A stretch of DNA of 64,000 nucleotides from Bacteroides sp. (GCA_021203515.1 JAJQAY010000085.1:1-64000), one strand, 5' to 3'. Positions 8,536-19,938 are shown, counted from the first letter of the stretch. Translations and numbers: made by a program. Notes: generated by a model from the letters alone, not told the origin.

Positions 8536-9907
8536 ATGTTTGCTAAAGAAACGTATGTGCAGCGCCGGGCGCTGCTGAAAGAAAATGTCGGCTCGGGAGT
8601 GTTATTGTTCTTAGGTAACGATGAGCAAGGTTTGAATTATGAAGACAATGCCTTCCGCTATCGTCAGGACTCTACTTTTTTATATTATTTCGGTTTGTCG
8701 TTTGCCGGACTGTCGGCCATTATCGACATCGACGAAGATAGAGAGATTATTTTTGGTGACGAACTGATCATCGACCATATCGTCTGGATGGGCACGCTGC
8801 CCACTCTGAAGGAGAAGAGCGAGCGTGTAGGTATCGGAGAAATCCGTCCTTCCGCCGACATTGTCAGCTATCTGCACAAGGCCGCACAGAAAGGGCAGAC
8901 CGTTCATTATCTCCCGCCTTATCGCGCCGAGCATAAACTGAAACTGACGGATTGCCTGGGCATTCCGCCTGCACGCCAGGAGGGCTCCGTTCCGTTTATC
9001 CGTGCGGTGGTGGCGCAGCGTAACTACAAATCTGCCGAAGAAATAGAAGAAATAGAAAAGGCGTGCGATGTAACTGCCGATATGCATATCACGGCAACAA
9101 AAGTGCTTCGTCCGGGAATGTACGAATACGAGGTGGTGGCAGAGATGAACCGGGTGGCAGAGTCTCGCAACTGCGAGCTTTCTTTTCCGACCATCGCTAC
9201 GGTGAACGGTCAGACCCTGCACAATCACTATCATGGCAATAAGGTGAAACCGGGAGATTTATTCCTGATTGATGTCGGTGCGGAACCTCCGTCGGGCTAT
9301 TGCGGTGACATATCTTCCACCATTCCGGCAGACAAAACCTTTACTCCCCGTCAGCGTGCCGTTTATGAAATTCAGAATGCAATGCATCTGGAGTCTGTGA
9401 AGGCGCTTCGTCCGGGTATTCCTTATATGGAGGTTTACGAACTTTCCGCCCGCGTCATGGTGGAAGGACTGAAAGGTTTGGGATTGATGAAAGGCGATGC
9501 CGATGATGCCGTCCGTGAAGGGGTACATGCGGTTCTATCCTCACGGGCTCGGACACATGATGGGGCTGGATGTGCACGATATGGAAAATCTCGGAGAACT
9601 GTGGGTAGGTTACGATGGTCAGCCCAAGAGCACACAGTTCGGCCGTAAGAGCCAGCGCCTTGCCATTCCTTTGGAGCCGGGCTTTGTGCATACGGTAGAA
9701 CCGGACATCTATTTTATCCCCGAGTTGATTGACCTCTGGAAAGGTGAAAAGAAATTTACTGACTTCATCAACTACGATAAGGTGGAAGAATATCGCAACT
9801 TCGGTGGCATTCGCAACGAAGAAGACTATCTGATTACTGAAACAGGCGCCCGCCGTCTGGGTAAGAAGATACCGTTGACACCGGAAGAGGTGGAGGCGTT
9901 GAGATAA
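8536..9907 (+). CDS. pepP: Xaa-Pro aminopeptidase (aminopeptidase P), frame broken once
   Basis: This M24 metallopeptidase removes N-terminal residues preceding proline. The N-terminal creatinase-like domain covers about residues 1-170 and the pita-bread catalytic domain follows. Metal ligands are seen in DVGAEPPSGYCGDIS (two Asp), HGLGHMMGLDVHD (His) and VEPDIYF (Glu). The frame breaks at about 9532: frame one reads VREGVHA and the next frame continues FYPHGLGHMMG. The total span of 1372 nt is two bases short of 458 codons, so a two-base loss restores the expected 457 aa. As it stands, translation would run out of frame to 9648 and lose part of the metal site. A sequencing error is likely. 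Confidence 0.9.
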
Positions 9908-9990
9908 TTCTTGATTTCTCCAACTCCGTTTCGAACAAATCTCTGCTAGGTTTCAACACATCGTTCATCTTCAGGGTGAATTCTTTGGAT

Positions 9991-10021
9991 AAAAAAAATC
10001 CCCGCGTTTCACAACGCGGGG
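9991..10021 (-). terminator. Rho-independent terminator of the fimbria-type cluster
   Basis: A perfect 7-bp stem CCCCGCG/CGCGGGG with an 8-nt loop is followed on the minus strand by a run of eight T. It lies about 95 nt after the stop codon at 10115. Confidence 0.85.
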
Positions 10022-10114
10022 AAAGCAAACAAACAAAAAACAAACAACCGCATGGAGGGGGAAGCAGGACGCTTCCTGCCGTTTTTCCATGCTTACCGAT
10101 TGTGTGGGTTTAGC

Positions 10115-13100
10115 TTATTTATATTTAGCGCCATTGATGGTCAGTGAATAATTCGTGTCCGGGTAACGTACCCCGCCCAATAGGCCCTGAAAATCGGTGG
10201 CATCCATCGCCGCGCCGTTGAAGGTTGAGTTTTGAATGTAACCGGAGGGCATGTCGATGACCAGAGACTGCGTGTCTGAACCTTCCAGCACACCTACGCA
10301 GATGCTGCTGAAACGTCTTTTCTCTACTTGGCCTGCATTGGTATTGGCCGGAGCTTCCACTTTGGTGTCGATGATGAAGTTTTTACTTACTTCGCTTGAA
10401 ACAGCACTCTTCGAACCGAAGTAACCTATAATGCCTCCACATTGGCCGTATTCTACGTTCTCGGTATCAACCTTGATAGTAGAACCTTTCACGGTACAGT
10501 TCTTGATAGTAGCGTCATTTTCCATTTGGGAACCTTCAATTCCGCCTACTTTATTGATGCCTTGTATCGTGCTGCTCTCAAGCGTACAGTTTTCTATCAC
10601 GTTTGTACCATAACCGGTACCGATAAATCCGCCGGCATAAGCATTGTTGCTGTCATCATTCTTGGCTGTGATGTTGGCATTCTTCAAAGTCAGGTTCTTG
10701 ATGGTTACGGTAACGGCGGCGGGTAATAAGCCGGCACATAACTCATTTTCCATCTTGTAGTTGGCTATGGTATGATTGTTTCCGTTGATGGTACAATTAG
10801 TTATCCATTTGAAGTCTTTGCTGGTAGACAAAGAGTGGTTGTCCATATCCAAATCACGAGCTAGTACAATCTCTTTATTCCCGCCGTCGAAGCCTGAATA
10901 AATCATGGCAGCCAATACACGTGGGTCTCCGACATAAATCTTGCCGTCGTCGGCAACTGTTGCTGCCGAAGCAAGGCTTTTTCCGTCCCATTTATTGCTG
11001 GGCAGCAGTGTAGCGTCTTCAGCGCATCCGGTAAGGTCTACAGAGCTGTCGGCAACCACTTCATTACGCCATGCATTAGCATTCACATCAACCGCATGCG
11101 GCAAGCGCGGAGTTTGAGTTTCGCGGAACTTGGTGTTGTTCTTTACTATTACTTTATTATAATAGGCCGAGCGCAAACTTACGCCAAACTGGTAATTGGT
11201 CATTGTTTGAGGGCTATTGTCACTTACTACATCGCAGTTGTCCAATATAAACGTATTGTTGCGTGTATTTTTATCACTGGTTACATCATCTTTATTGAAC
11301 CCATTCACCACAACGGTAGCAAACACTTCCGTCGGGCCGGTGAAGCAGTTGCGTCCTATCAGTTTAGAGTCCTTGATGTTGAAAGTGGAGCCGGCGTCCG
11401 AGGTAGACCAGATGTTAAAGGCTGCACGTCCGTCCAGGATGGAGTTGTTCACATTGACATTCAGCGATATGTTGTGCAAGGTGTTGATGACGTAATATAC
11501 GCCTTCGAATACACAGCCGTTTACTGTTAAGTTTGTGGTTGCCGTTCCGTCATAAGCTTTATTGCCATTGCTTCCCACGGTAATTGCTCTTGAGTAGTCA
11601 GAACCCGTAAAGGCGGTTTTCTTATCATCCGTATAAGCATAGTCCTGTGCTTTGTCTGCATTCAACTTTGTTGCGCCAAAACCGATGTATGTATTCTCTA
11701 GCAAGGCGGTGATTGTATTACCTGTGCCGCCATTTTGAATGTTAAATCCGGACTGGTTGCTCTTTCCGGAAGTCAACAGTAAAGAGCTGTTGCGGATAGT
11801 AACCTTCTGATTTGTCCCGAGTACTTTTACTAAGGAATATTCATTAGTAGAAGATACAGTCAGATTGTCGAATGTCACGTCAGTAGCTCCGTCCACTATC
11901 TCGATAGGGGATATACCCGCCTTGTCTACATGTATTTTCATATTAGAAATATTGGTATTGAATGCAATTTTCATCGGCTTTCTCATCACTATATCTGCCG
12001 ATCTTGTCGTAGTAGGAGGAGTCAGTGACCCGTCAAACGTGCATTCGCGCTCAATCAGGATGCTTTCGTAGTCTGATACATTGTCGGCTATCAGGTTGAA
12101 GTAGCTCTGCTGATTGTCCAGGCAACGCCAGATGGTTCCTGTCCAGTTATTAGTTGCCTTGTCGATTTCGCTTACCACACCATAGAGTTTCACATTGCCT
12201 TTCTTCAATACCAACTTATTAACTGTTACGCTGCTTTCTATCACCAACGTATTGTTTGCCGTAGAAGCTTCAATTTCACTAAAAGTTCCTTCAAGTAAGT
12301 TTGCCGTACTCTCTTCGGCTTCGATAACTATCTTTCCGGTAGAAGAGGTGGCAGTGATGTTTATTTCTTTGGGGTATATGTTGTCTCTCCTCCTTCACCA
12401 GTTGACGTTTCATAACTAAAGGTCACGGGCTCCGTCGTTTGGGGCAAAGTAATGGATACCGCCACATTCTTCTTTGCGTACTTAGGCATTGAAATCGTTG
12501 TTGCTGTTTTCGGGGTTTCTGTCAGCACAACATTGGAATTGGTTTTCAATTTTTCACTAACTTCTTCTGCCGTAGCTGCTTCCGCTATGGTGTAGTCCAA
12601 TTCGTCCGTCTCAAATGCAGGGACTACTGTTGCCGTAATGTTGCTTTCGGCTGTCAGCAAGTTACCCTTCACATTCGTCTTATAGTTGCGTTGGATAGGA
12701 ATAGTATTCAACTCTTTGGTGGTAATCAGAGTTCCGCTGGCACTGAATACGGTAAGTGTCATATTTGCCAGAAGTTGATTTGCTTTACCGTCCACAGTGG
12801 TAGCTTCCGGTGCAAAAAGATAATCTACGGTCAGGTTGCCGTCGGCATCCACCACATTGGCCGCGCTTTTATAAGATAATGCCACCCTTTCACCCGTTGC
12901 TTTGCCGGTAATGGCATTGAAGCCGGTATAAACATCCTTGAATGACAATGTAGCTGTAGCAGGAATTAAATCCGTGTTCTGAATATTCGGAATATTGTTT
13001 AAATCCGTTGTCTTGATGTTCAACTGCCCGAACGGACGGCTCAACTCAATAGATTTGGCGAAAGCGCCTGTCACCAACTTTTCCTCCATAGCGAAGAACG

Positions 13101-13530
13101 CATCGCGCGTGTCGTCCTTGCTGCTTCCTTCATAGTCGCCCATCATGGCAATGTTGCCCAGGCCGTTCTTCGTGTTGTAGTGCCCATCGGTGGTGAGGTC
13201 GCTAGACGACGCAACATAGTCCGCCCAAAACACGAACTTATACGTCTGCGAAGTAACCAGACGAACATTGAACTTGGCCTTAAGCTCCGAGATGGCAACC
13301 GCCTCCCGTTTATATAGCTCGTCATTCAGATAAACCTCCAGAATACAGCGGTTCACCGTTGCCCCGTCACCCGTAGTGCGGGTCACGGCAGAGTTGCCTT
13401 CCTTCGGCAATTGCACACTGAAAGATGCGGACACTTCTCCGCCTTTCCCACCGTTCGCCAACTCGTCATTCTGACAAGCTGTGAACATCAGCAGGACAAA
13501 CCCTGCCAAGAATAAGAAATACTTTTTCAT
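10115..13530 (-). CDS. Fimbria-type lipoprotein with beta-helix C-terminus, frame broken once
   Basis: The N-terminal part (389 aa, from 13530) starts with a lipoprotein signal ending LLMFTACQN. It continues into a DUF6562/fimbrillin-like region with VNRCILEVYLNDELY. The downstream part (over 700 aa) is a repetitive parallel beta-helix with GLUG-like repeats such as NGNNHTIANYKME and GTNVIENCTLESS. The upstream frame stops after TYTPKK at 12361, while the next frame reads YPKEINITATSSTG and runs into the beta-helix. Adding one C to the CCCC run near 12370 joins them into about 1138 aa. It is probably a surface or fimbrial-tip adhesin anchored in the outer membrane. The order DUF3575, FimB-like, then this gene suggests one operon. 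Confidence 0.75.
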
Positions 13531-13582
13531 ACTAGTTTTGTTTGAAATGTAACATATATATCTGTTTTGTTTGAAAATAACC

Positions 13583-14600
13583 TCAAGGAACTACAACGTT
13601 AATCTCTCCGTCGAAACCGGGATTGATGCCTATGCCGGGCGCGAACTCGCGGGTGAGGAACGCATCGCGCACGGTGGTAATCTTGTTCCGCTTGACGGGC
13701 ACTTCCACCCCGCTGACGCGGTTCACCTCCTGCCCCTCCTCGTTGTAGATTATCATTTCCAGGCTGACGGAAGACTCCGCACAGTTCACCAGCACATAGT
13801 CGAAGACCAGACAGGCCTCATTGTCCGAAATGGGGATGGGCGTGGAGGTGAAGCTGACGCCCGTCACCGCCTCGTTGGGGTGGTTGAGCGGGATGTCGAA
13901 GCCCACCGGGAAGTAGCCGGCGTAGAGCACCTGTAGCGTGAAGTCCTCGATGCCTGTGCTGCGAGCGTCTGCACTCTTTTGCCTCTGCTCCAGTTTGTTC
14001 ATATATTTGATGATGTCGGTCGTGATAAGCTCTATCTTTGCCAACGGACGTTCCAGTTGCATCTCCTCCCGGTGTCCGGCTTCCAACCGGCAGCGGTAGG
14101 GCATAAGGTCGAGGCTCATCTGGCCGGAAAACACATCCTTATAGTCCGTTCCGGCCGTGTAGTCGCCCTTCAGCTTGACGGCTCCGAAGTCGGCGGTGTC
14201 GTAAAAACAGTCAGCCTGAGTGCCTACGGCACAAAGTCGCGCCATGCCACCACGCGATAATTGCGTGCATGCAGGTCGCACTCCAGTGTCACTTCATCCG
14301 CATCCCCCTCAGGATAAAAGAGTTGGGCGCGGAACTGCAGGCTCTGGTCGTACTTGTCGTCGGCATAACCTCCACCTGATAGCGTACTTCGTACTGGCGT
14401 GCATCGGCGGCGCGGGTGGAGAACTCGGGCGCATCAAACGGCGTCATGTCCGCACCGGGCAGCAGCACAATCTTGGCATGTACGATGGTAGGGTCCACTC
14501 CCCCGTCTTCGGGAAGCTCGTGCGCCCCGCAAGCGCCTAGCATGAGCAGGCACAGGCAGGCCACTGCCGGATATACCTTATTTATTATAGAGTGTTTCAT
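13583..14600 (-). CDS. FimB/Mfa2-like fimbrial anchor lipoprotein, two frame breaks
   Basis: The start MKHSIINKVYP at 14600 leads a lipoprotein signal ending LLMLGACGAH. The mature part resembles FimB/Mfa2-family minor fimbrial subunits that anchor type V pili. The frame breaks near 14360, where RYQVE should continue as YADDKYDQSLQF. It breaks again near 14222, where WRDFVP should continue as VGTQADCFYDTADFG. Two added bases give 340 codons over this span. The ATG overlaps the TGA of the preceding DUF3575 gene (ATGA), implying translational coupling. Family assignment rests on context and general features. Confidence 0.65.
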
Positions 14601-15208
14601 CGTCGCCCTCCTTTCCAGTCTATCCGGTAGCAGAAGGAGACACCCACGTGGTCGATGCCGAAGAAATTCTTGTGCCGGGTGTCGACGTATGCCCCGTTGG
14701 GGATGTTGAAGAAACGGTTGTAATGCAGATAGGCATAGCCCACGCCCAGAGAGAATTCCGCGCACCAGCGCCCTTGCTTGTCGAGTGGAAGGCGGTAGCC
14801 CGCCGCCAGTCCTGCATTGAACAGGGGTGAGTCGGCATCCTGATAGCGGTAAGTGCCGCTTTTGAGTGCATAGTTGTAGGACGACACGTCCACATGCGCG
14901 CCGGCAAAGAGCCCGTCCACCCGGCTGAACCAGTAGCGCACTTCGGGCTGCACGCAGAAAATGCGGAACTTGCGGTCGGAAGCGAAATAATTGGCAGGGG
15001 AGTAGTAAAAAGGCAGGACTACCGAGAGCGCGGGCGACACGTCATATTCTGCCGCCACGTTCAGTACCGCCATTCCCCATGCCACGGCGTTGGTCTTCAG
15101 CAGTATCGAATGGCCGTTGCGTCCGGTGCGTGAGTCGGACGCCGGTTGGGCGTAGCTTGGGGCTGCAAGGAGGACGCATAATAGAATGATTGTAATTCTA
15201 ATCCGCAT
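14597..15208 (-). CDS. DUF3575 outer-membrane protein
   Basis: This 203-aa protein has a signal peptide (about residues 1-20, ending SYAQ). Alternating beta strands with aromatic termini, such as VQPEVRYWFSR and FAGAHVDVSSYNYA, suit a small outer-membrane barrel. DUF3575 proteins regularly head fimbrillin clusters in Bacteroides. It is the first gene of a minus-strand operon and overlaps the next gene by 4 bp. Its role in fimbria assembly or anchoring is inferred from context only. Confidence 0.75.
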   Translation of the reverse strand: MRIRITIILLCVLLAAPSYAQPASDSRTGRNGHSILLKTNAVAWGMAVLNVAAEYDVSPALSVVLPFYYSPANYFASDRKFRIFCVQPEVRYWFSRVDGLFAGAHVDVSSYNYALKSGTYRYQDADSPLFNAGLAAGYRLPLDKQGRWCAEFSLGVGYAYLHYNRFFNIPNGAYVDTRHKNFFGIDHVGVSFCYRIDWKGGRR

Positions 15209-15518
15209 AAGCCTAATAAAACTTTAACGCCAATCGAGGGGTTAAAGCATGTGTCCTCAAGCTCCGGACAGGACGGGTTATGAAACAGAAGCGTGGAACT
15301 GCAATATATGTTTTGATAACGGATTGGGAAAGTCGAAAATGAAAAGAAAAGCATAATAATAGAAAATAAAATATCTGTTATATAGTGTTTTATGTGGTAT
15401 CTAATTCGGGAACGCTCCTTTAATTTGTTTTAATCCGTTTCAAGTTTCTTCGGGATATATGGGAACATTATCGGGAATTATATATACCTTTGCAATGTAA
15501 TTCAAAAGCACGCCGAAC
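15209..15518. other. Divergent intergenic region, possible element boundary
   Basis: This 310-bp AT-rich gap separates the minus-strand fimbria-type operon from the plus-strand integrase. It should hold promoters in both directions and possibly the left attachment site of the mobile element. Only a -7 box near the integrase is clear. I could not find a convincing direct repeat matching the far side of the element. Confidence 0.4.
15485..15492 (+). promoter_or_regulatory. -7 box for first integrase
   Basis: TACCTTTG matches TAnnTTTG, 26 nt before the ATG at 15519. Confidence 0.6.
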
Positions 15519-16817
15519 ATGAAAGTTTCCGTCTATCTGAAAAAGAACGATTCTGCGACATCGAACATCTGCTTCCGTGTCCGGGAGAAAAATGTGGATA
15601 TAAAAGTCGTTTCTCCCCTTACCGTATATGACAAGTATTGGGATGCCGACACCCTTAGTTATAAACGCACTACGGCTGTATCTGCCACCGAGCAGAAACG
15701 GCTACCCGAACAGATTGCTTCCATTATAGAGAATGTCGAGAAAACCTTTTCGGACAAGGCAGACAGCAAATGGCTGAAGCAGGTCATAGAGGATGTGCTG
15801 TATCCGGCACGTGCCTTCGAGCGCAACCATCCGAACCTTCTTAGCCGCATCCGGGAATATTTAGAGAAATTTGACGGTGCGGACAGGACCAAGGAGCATA
15901 TCATCCGTTTCGAGCGCAAGATGTCGCGTTACCACGACTACCAAAGGGAGATATTGGGCAACCGTGATTTCATGCTCTTTGTGGAGACGGTCACACTGGA
16001 GCAAATGAACGATTTCCGGGATTATGTTGCAAATGAATACCAGTTACAACAGGAACATCCCGATTTCTATGATTCTCGTATGCTCATCAAACGCAAACCC
16101 AGGTCGCTTTCCGGCACTACCGTCATCAACATCATGAACCTTTTCTGTACTTTCCTGCACTGGTGCAAGAAAATGAAGTATTCCGACAACGAGGTCTATG
16201 CGCTCTACGGCTGCAAGGAGCCGACATACGGCGCCCCGTTCTACCTTACATCGGAAGAGAGGAATATTCTTTACGATGCGGATTTGAGTAACAATCCAAA
16301 GCTGGCGGTCATCCGTGATATTTTCGTGTTTCACTGTTACATTGGTTGTCGTGTGGGGGATTTATACAGACTAACAAGAGCCAACATCAAGGACGGATTT
16401 TTGGAATACATGCCACAGAAGACCAAGAAATGCCAGGCGAAGACAGTCAGAGTACCGCTGCATGAAAAAGCATTGAAAATACTGGAACACTATAATGCCA
16501 GTGCGGATAAATTACTTCCGTTCAAGTCTATACACACTTATAATCTTGGCATAAGGGAACTTTTGAAACATTGCGGCATAGACCGTATGGTCACCATCCT
16601 TGACACGCACGGTTACAACACCGTGCAGAGACCTTTGTACGAGGTGGTCAGTAGCCATACTGCAAGAAAGACTTTTGTAGGTAACCTCTATAGGCAAGTG
16701 CCCGACCCGAATTTGATAGCGTCCATGTCAGGACACGTGGAAGGCAGCAGGGTGTTCAACCGTTACCGCACCATAGACGATGACATGAAGCGCAAACTGG
16801 TAGAAATGATAAATTAG
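15519..16817 (+). CDS. Tyrosine recombinase / integrase, first of a tandem pair
   Basis: This 432-aa tyrosine recombinase has an N-terminal arm-binding region (residues about 1-90), a core-binding SAM-like domain (about 105-215) and a C-terminal catalytic domain. Catalytic residues are Arg in GCRVGDLYRLT, the H-x-x-R box HTARKTFVGN, and the final His and Tyr in MSGHVEGSRVFNRYRTI. It probably catalyses integration or excision of the element. The next gene, 22 bp away, is a homologous recombinase. Both share the KVSVYLKK/KVTAFIRK-type start and the same catalytic motifs, so they arose by duplication and may act as a pair. Confidence 0.9.
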   Translation: MKVSVYLKKNDSATSNICFRVREKNVDIKVVSPLTVYDKYWDADTLSYKRTTAVSATEQKRLPEQIASIIENVEKTFSDKADSKWLKQVIEDVLYPARAFERNHPNLLSRIREYLEKFDGADRTKEHIIRFERKMSRYHDYQREILGNRDFMLFVETVTLEQMNDFRDYVANEYQLQQEHPDFYDSRMLIKRKPRSLSGTTVINIMNLFCTFLHWCKKMKYSDNEVYALYGCKEPTYGAPFYLTSEERNILYDADLSNNPKLAVIRDIFVFHCYIGCRVGDLYRLTRANIKDGFLEYMPQKTKKCQAKTVRVPLHEKALKILEHYNASADKLLPFKSIHTYNLGIRELLKHCGIDRMVTILDTHGYNTVQRPLYEVVSSHTARKTFVGNLYRQVPDPNLIASMSGHVEGSRVFNRYRTIDDDMKRKLVEMIN

Positions 16818-16839
16818 GAAACTCAAAAAGGATATATAT

Positions 16840-18171
16840 ATGAAAGTAACGGCATTCATCAGAAAGACATCAGCCAAGAACAACGTGACGGATCTGGCAC
16901 GTGTCTATTTCCGTGTCCGGGACATTGGCGGAGTTGACATCAAAGCGGCAAGCGAGCTTTCCATCAATCCGAACCACTGGAGTGCAGAGAAGCAGGGCTA
17001 CAAGCCGCGTGTAGCTTTAGTATCGGAAGAGAAGCGGATGAACTTCGACAAGGACATCCAGCAGATAACCCACCTTATCGCCAAGGAATACCACCGTGGC
17101 GTGGACGGCAACTGGCTGAAAGGGCTGATAGAGGAATACCATCATCCCAACATCAACGCAAGGGGCGACAACAAGGCCGACGAATATCTGTTGTCGTACC
17201 AGATACAAAAATATATCGACGAGACTCCGCTTGCGCACGACAGCATGAAGCACCATCAGGACAATCTTAACAAGGTGCTTCGCTACGAGCGTTTCCGGCA
17301 CGAAGTCATGCACCAGCGAGGCTTCCGCCTCTGTATTGACTCCATCACGGCAGACGATATAAGGGATTTCAAGTTCTGGATGCAGGAGGAGCACAAGTAT
17401 GTGGATATGTACCCGGCATTCTATCAGAACGAGATACGCCGCAACGTGGAACAGGTACGTTCCGAAAACAGTATGTCAGGCTCATTGTACCGCATCCGTA
17501 CCGTTATCAAGTGGTGCATCAAACGCAAACTCACAAGGAACAATCCATTTGACCAGTACCAGATTACCCAGCCGATGTATGGCGACCCATTTTATCTTAC
17601 CCTTGAAGAAAGGGACAAAGTGTATTATGCCGATTTAAGCGGATTAAGCCCTGTCTATGCCGTCTATCGTGACATTTTTATGTTCCAGTGCCTGATAGGC
17701 TGTCGTGTAAGTGACCTGAACAGGCTGACCAAGGCGAACATAGTGGACGGATGTGTGGAATATATACCACAAAAGACCAAACTGGAACACGCTAACACGG
17801 TGCGTGCCCCTCTCAACCAGAAGGCATTGGATATACTGGAGCGTTACAAGGACTTGGAGAATGCCCTGCTTCCCCGGTTCTCTCACTTCGGCTATAACAG
17901 CAAGATAAAGCAAATCCTCAAACACGTGGGCATAGACCGCATGGTCAGGGTTCTTGACCCGAAGACACGCGAGGATGTGGCAAGACCCTTGTATGAGGTA
18001 GCAACCACGCACACGGCACGCAAGACCTTTATAGGCAACTTTTACAAGCAGGTCAAAGACCCGAACCTGATTGCCTCCATGTCGGGGCATTCGGAAGGAA
18101 GCCGCGCCTTTGCCCGTTACAGGCATATCGATGACGAAATCAAGAAAGAACTGGTAAACCTGCTGGATTAG
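16840..18171 (+). CDS. Tyrosine recombinase / integrase, second of a tandem pair
   Basis: This 443-aa tyrosine recombinase is homologous to its upstream neighbour along the whole length. The catalytic Arg is in GCRVSDLNRLT, the second box is HTARKTFIGNFY, and the C-terminal His and Tyr are in MSGHSEGSRAFARYRHI. Gaps of 22 bp upstream and 59 bp downstream suggest one transcript with both neighbours. A paired role in excision and integration is an inference. Confidence 0.9.
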   Translation: MKVTAFIRKTSAKNNVTDLARVYFRVRDIGGVDIKAASELSINPNHWSAEKQGYKPRVALVSEEKRMNFDKDIQQITHLIAKEYHRGVDGNWLKGLIEEYHHPNINARGDNKADEYLLSYQIQKYIDETPLAHDSMKHHQDNLNKVLRYERFRHEVMHQRGFRLCIDSITADDIRDFKFWMQEEHKYVDMYPAFYQNEIRRNVEQVRSENSMSGSLYRIRTVIKWCIKRKLTRNNPFDQYQITQPMYGDPFYLTLEERDKVYYADLSGLSPVYAVYRDIFMFQCLIGCRVSDLNRLTKANIVDGCVEYIPQKTKLEHANTVRAPLNQKALDILERYKDLENALLPRFSHFGYNSKIKQILKHVGIDRMVRVLDPKTREDVARPLYEVATTHTARKTFIGNFYKQVKDPNLIASMSGHSEGSRAFARYRHIDDEIKKELVNLLD

Positions 18172-18230
18172 AATCACCTGTCCGTTGTATTTTATTCTTT
18201 CCCTATGTTACATTTATAACCAACTACACT

Positions 18231-19367
18231 ATGGCTGAATCCCGATTGACATACGACCAATTCAAGGCTGACATTCTCCAGTGGAAGAACAGCCACAGGG
18301 AAGAATACAACCGCTTCGCGCGTCTGATGACAAACGGGGACGAGAGGCAATATCTCTCCATCTGCCGTGCCATCTTCAAACAGCTGCCCAAGGTCAAGAC
18401 GGAATGGGAATTGTGCTGGGGCGATGACAACAAGGATGATTTTAACGATATAGACCTGCTGTTCAGTGAAGAATCCGTCCCGGAACAGATTGTTGAAGCA
18501 TTCCAAAAGCAGAGGGAAGAGAATAATCTATCAGACGGAGCTTCATCGTCCTTTTGGAACAAGGTCAAATCCTTTTTTAGAAGCAAGTCCAAAAGACATG
18601 ACATTATCCTTTCCGCACCGCTTGTACTAAGCTGGCTGTATTACGGAAAGAGTTTTGAGGCAATGGTCAGTATGGTCAACAAGCAGGCTGCCAATCCTGA
18701 GGCGGACAGAATGGACAGGCAGAGTTGTTCTTGGGTAGCCAAACGGATAATACAGGTATCCATCAAAAACGGTTTCCGCACGCAATCTGACTGGGACAGA
18801 TACTTTTCCATGAACGATGCCATTGAAAAGGGCAATATCGGAGAATGGGCGTTGCGGTCCGTTACAGATGAAACGGATACAGACAATGACAATAACGTCA
18901 GTGCGACAAATTTAGAGAAAGCCAAAATTGATGCAACAACAGCACAGCGCACAGCCGGAAGGAAAAAGATACAGGAGCAGCCACTTGCAGAATATCTTGA
19001 TAGCAAGAACAAGGATGCTGTTATAAGTTGCATCCGCAATTTTGTTACCGTCAACACAAGTGCCGTCCATCAGGCACTGCCGTTCTATGTATTGAAGGAG
19101 TTGCGTTTGGTTACAGGTATGCATACAGCCAAGGAATACAGCATCGGACTTACCTTACAGTTTCCGGATTTGCTGACACTAAAAAGCGAAAGTGCCATAC
19201 GGCAGGCTGTCGGGTTCCTGAAAACGGCAAGGCACGTGATAAAAGATTGCAAAGATCAGTCGGCACTGCTTATCGAAAGTGACGAAAACCAGGAACTGTT
19301 CCAGACATTAGTGGAGTCAATCAAAGATATTACCGGCACGGACAAAGAAACAGATATGGCAAAATAG
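18231..19367 (+). CDS. Element-borne protein, DUF6043-like
   Basis: This 378-aa soluble, mostly helical protein has no signal peptide or transmembrane helix. Charged stretches and no catalytic motif are visible. It resembles proteins annotated DUF6043 in Bacteroides mobilizable elements, lying between the integrase genes and the replication/mobilization genes. Function unknown. It could be a regulatory or recombination accessory factor by position. Confidence 0.55.
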   Translation: MAESRLTYDQFKADILQWKNSHREEYNRFARLMTNGDERQYLSICRAIFKQLPKVKTEWELCWGDDNKDDFNDIDLLFSEESVPEQIVEAFQKQREENNLSDGASSSFWNKVKSFFRSKSKRHDIILSAPLVLSWLYYGKSFEAMVSMVNKQAANPEADRMDRQSCSWVAKRIIQVSIKNGFRTQSDWDRYFSMNDAIEKGNIGEWALRSVTDETDTDNDNNVSATNLEKAKIDATTAQRTAGRKKIQEQPLAEYLDSKNKDAVISCIRNFVTVNTSAVHQALPFYVLKELRLVTGMHTAKEYSIGLTLQFPDLLTLKSESAIRQAVGFLKTARHVIKDCKDQSALLIESDENQELFQTLVESIKDITGTDKETDMAK

Positions 19368-19462
19368 GATAAAATAAAGCCGTTTTATATGGTCATACAG
19401 ACTTGAATTGTCATGACAATTTAAGACAACATACTATATATCAATCAATTTCAATTCATATA

Positions 19463-19470
19463 TACTTTTG
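19463..19470 (+). promoter_or_regulatory. -7 box before the helix-turn-helix gene
   Basis: TACTTTTG fits TAnnTTTG. It overlaps a possible upstream ATG at 19468, so translation must start further in, at 19576 or 19585. It marks a new transcription unit for the replication and mobilization genes. Confidence 0.6.
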
Positions 19471-19575
19471 CACCGTCAATCCTTTTCCCGAGGGTCGGCG
19501 GTGCTTCTCTTTTATAAGCCATCGGAAGCGGAGCATCAGGGAACTTTTGAAGATGGTCATCACAAACTTCAAAAA

Positions 19576-19938
19576 ATGATATTTATGATAACCATAGAAA
19601 GTCTGGTCGAGCAGGGAGCGAACGTGAAACTGGAAGTCACTCCCACAGACCTTAAAATGTTTGCGGAATCCATCGTGCAGCGTACCATCATGGCACAGCA
19701 GGAAGAACAGAAGGCAGCCATACAGCGTGAAGCGGAAAAAGGCTGGCTGAACACAAGGCAGGTTCGTGAACTGTTGAACGTGTGCGAGGGAACGCTCAAC
19801 CTGTGGGCGAAGCGCGGCTATCTTGTCCCCGTCAAGGTCGGCAACAAGAACATGTATGCCAAGTCAGATGTGCGCCGTGTGCAGACGGGAGGCAAGTCTG
19901 AGAGTGTAATATCCTATTGCAAGAAGAGAAATGGCTGA
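19576..19938 (+). CDS. Helix-turn-helix DNA-binding protein (excisionase-like)
   Basis: This protein of about 120 aa has a central coiled stretch and a C-terminal MerR/excisionase-type winged helix: WLNTRQVRELLNVCEGTLNLWAKRGYLVPVKVGNKNMYAKSDV. Such proteins in Bacteroides mobilizable units control excision and expression of the mobilization genes. The start is placed at 19576 because the promoter box lies at 19463-19470; the ATG at 19585 is equally possible. The 3' end overlaps the next gene by 8 bp, indicating translational coupling. Confidence 0.75.
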   Translation: MIFMITIESLVEQGANVKLEVTPTDLKMFAESIVQRTIMAQQEEQKAAIQREAEKGWLNTRQVRELLNVCEGTLNLWAKRGYLVPVKVGNKNMYAKSDVRRVQTGGKSESVISYCKKRNG

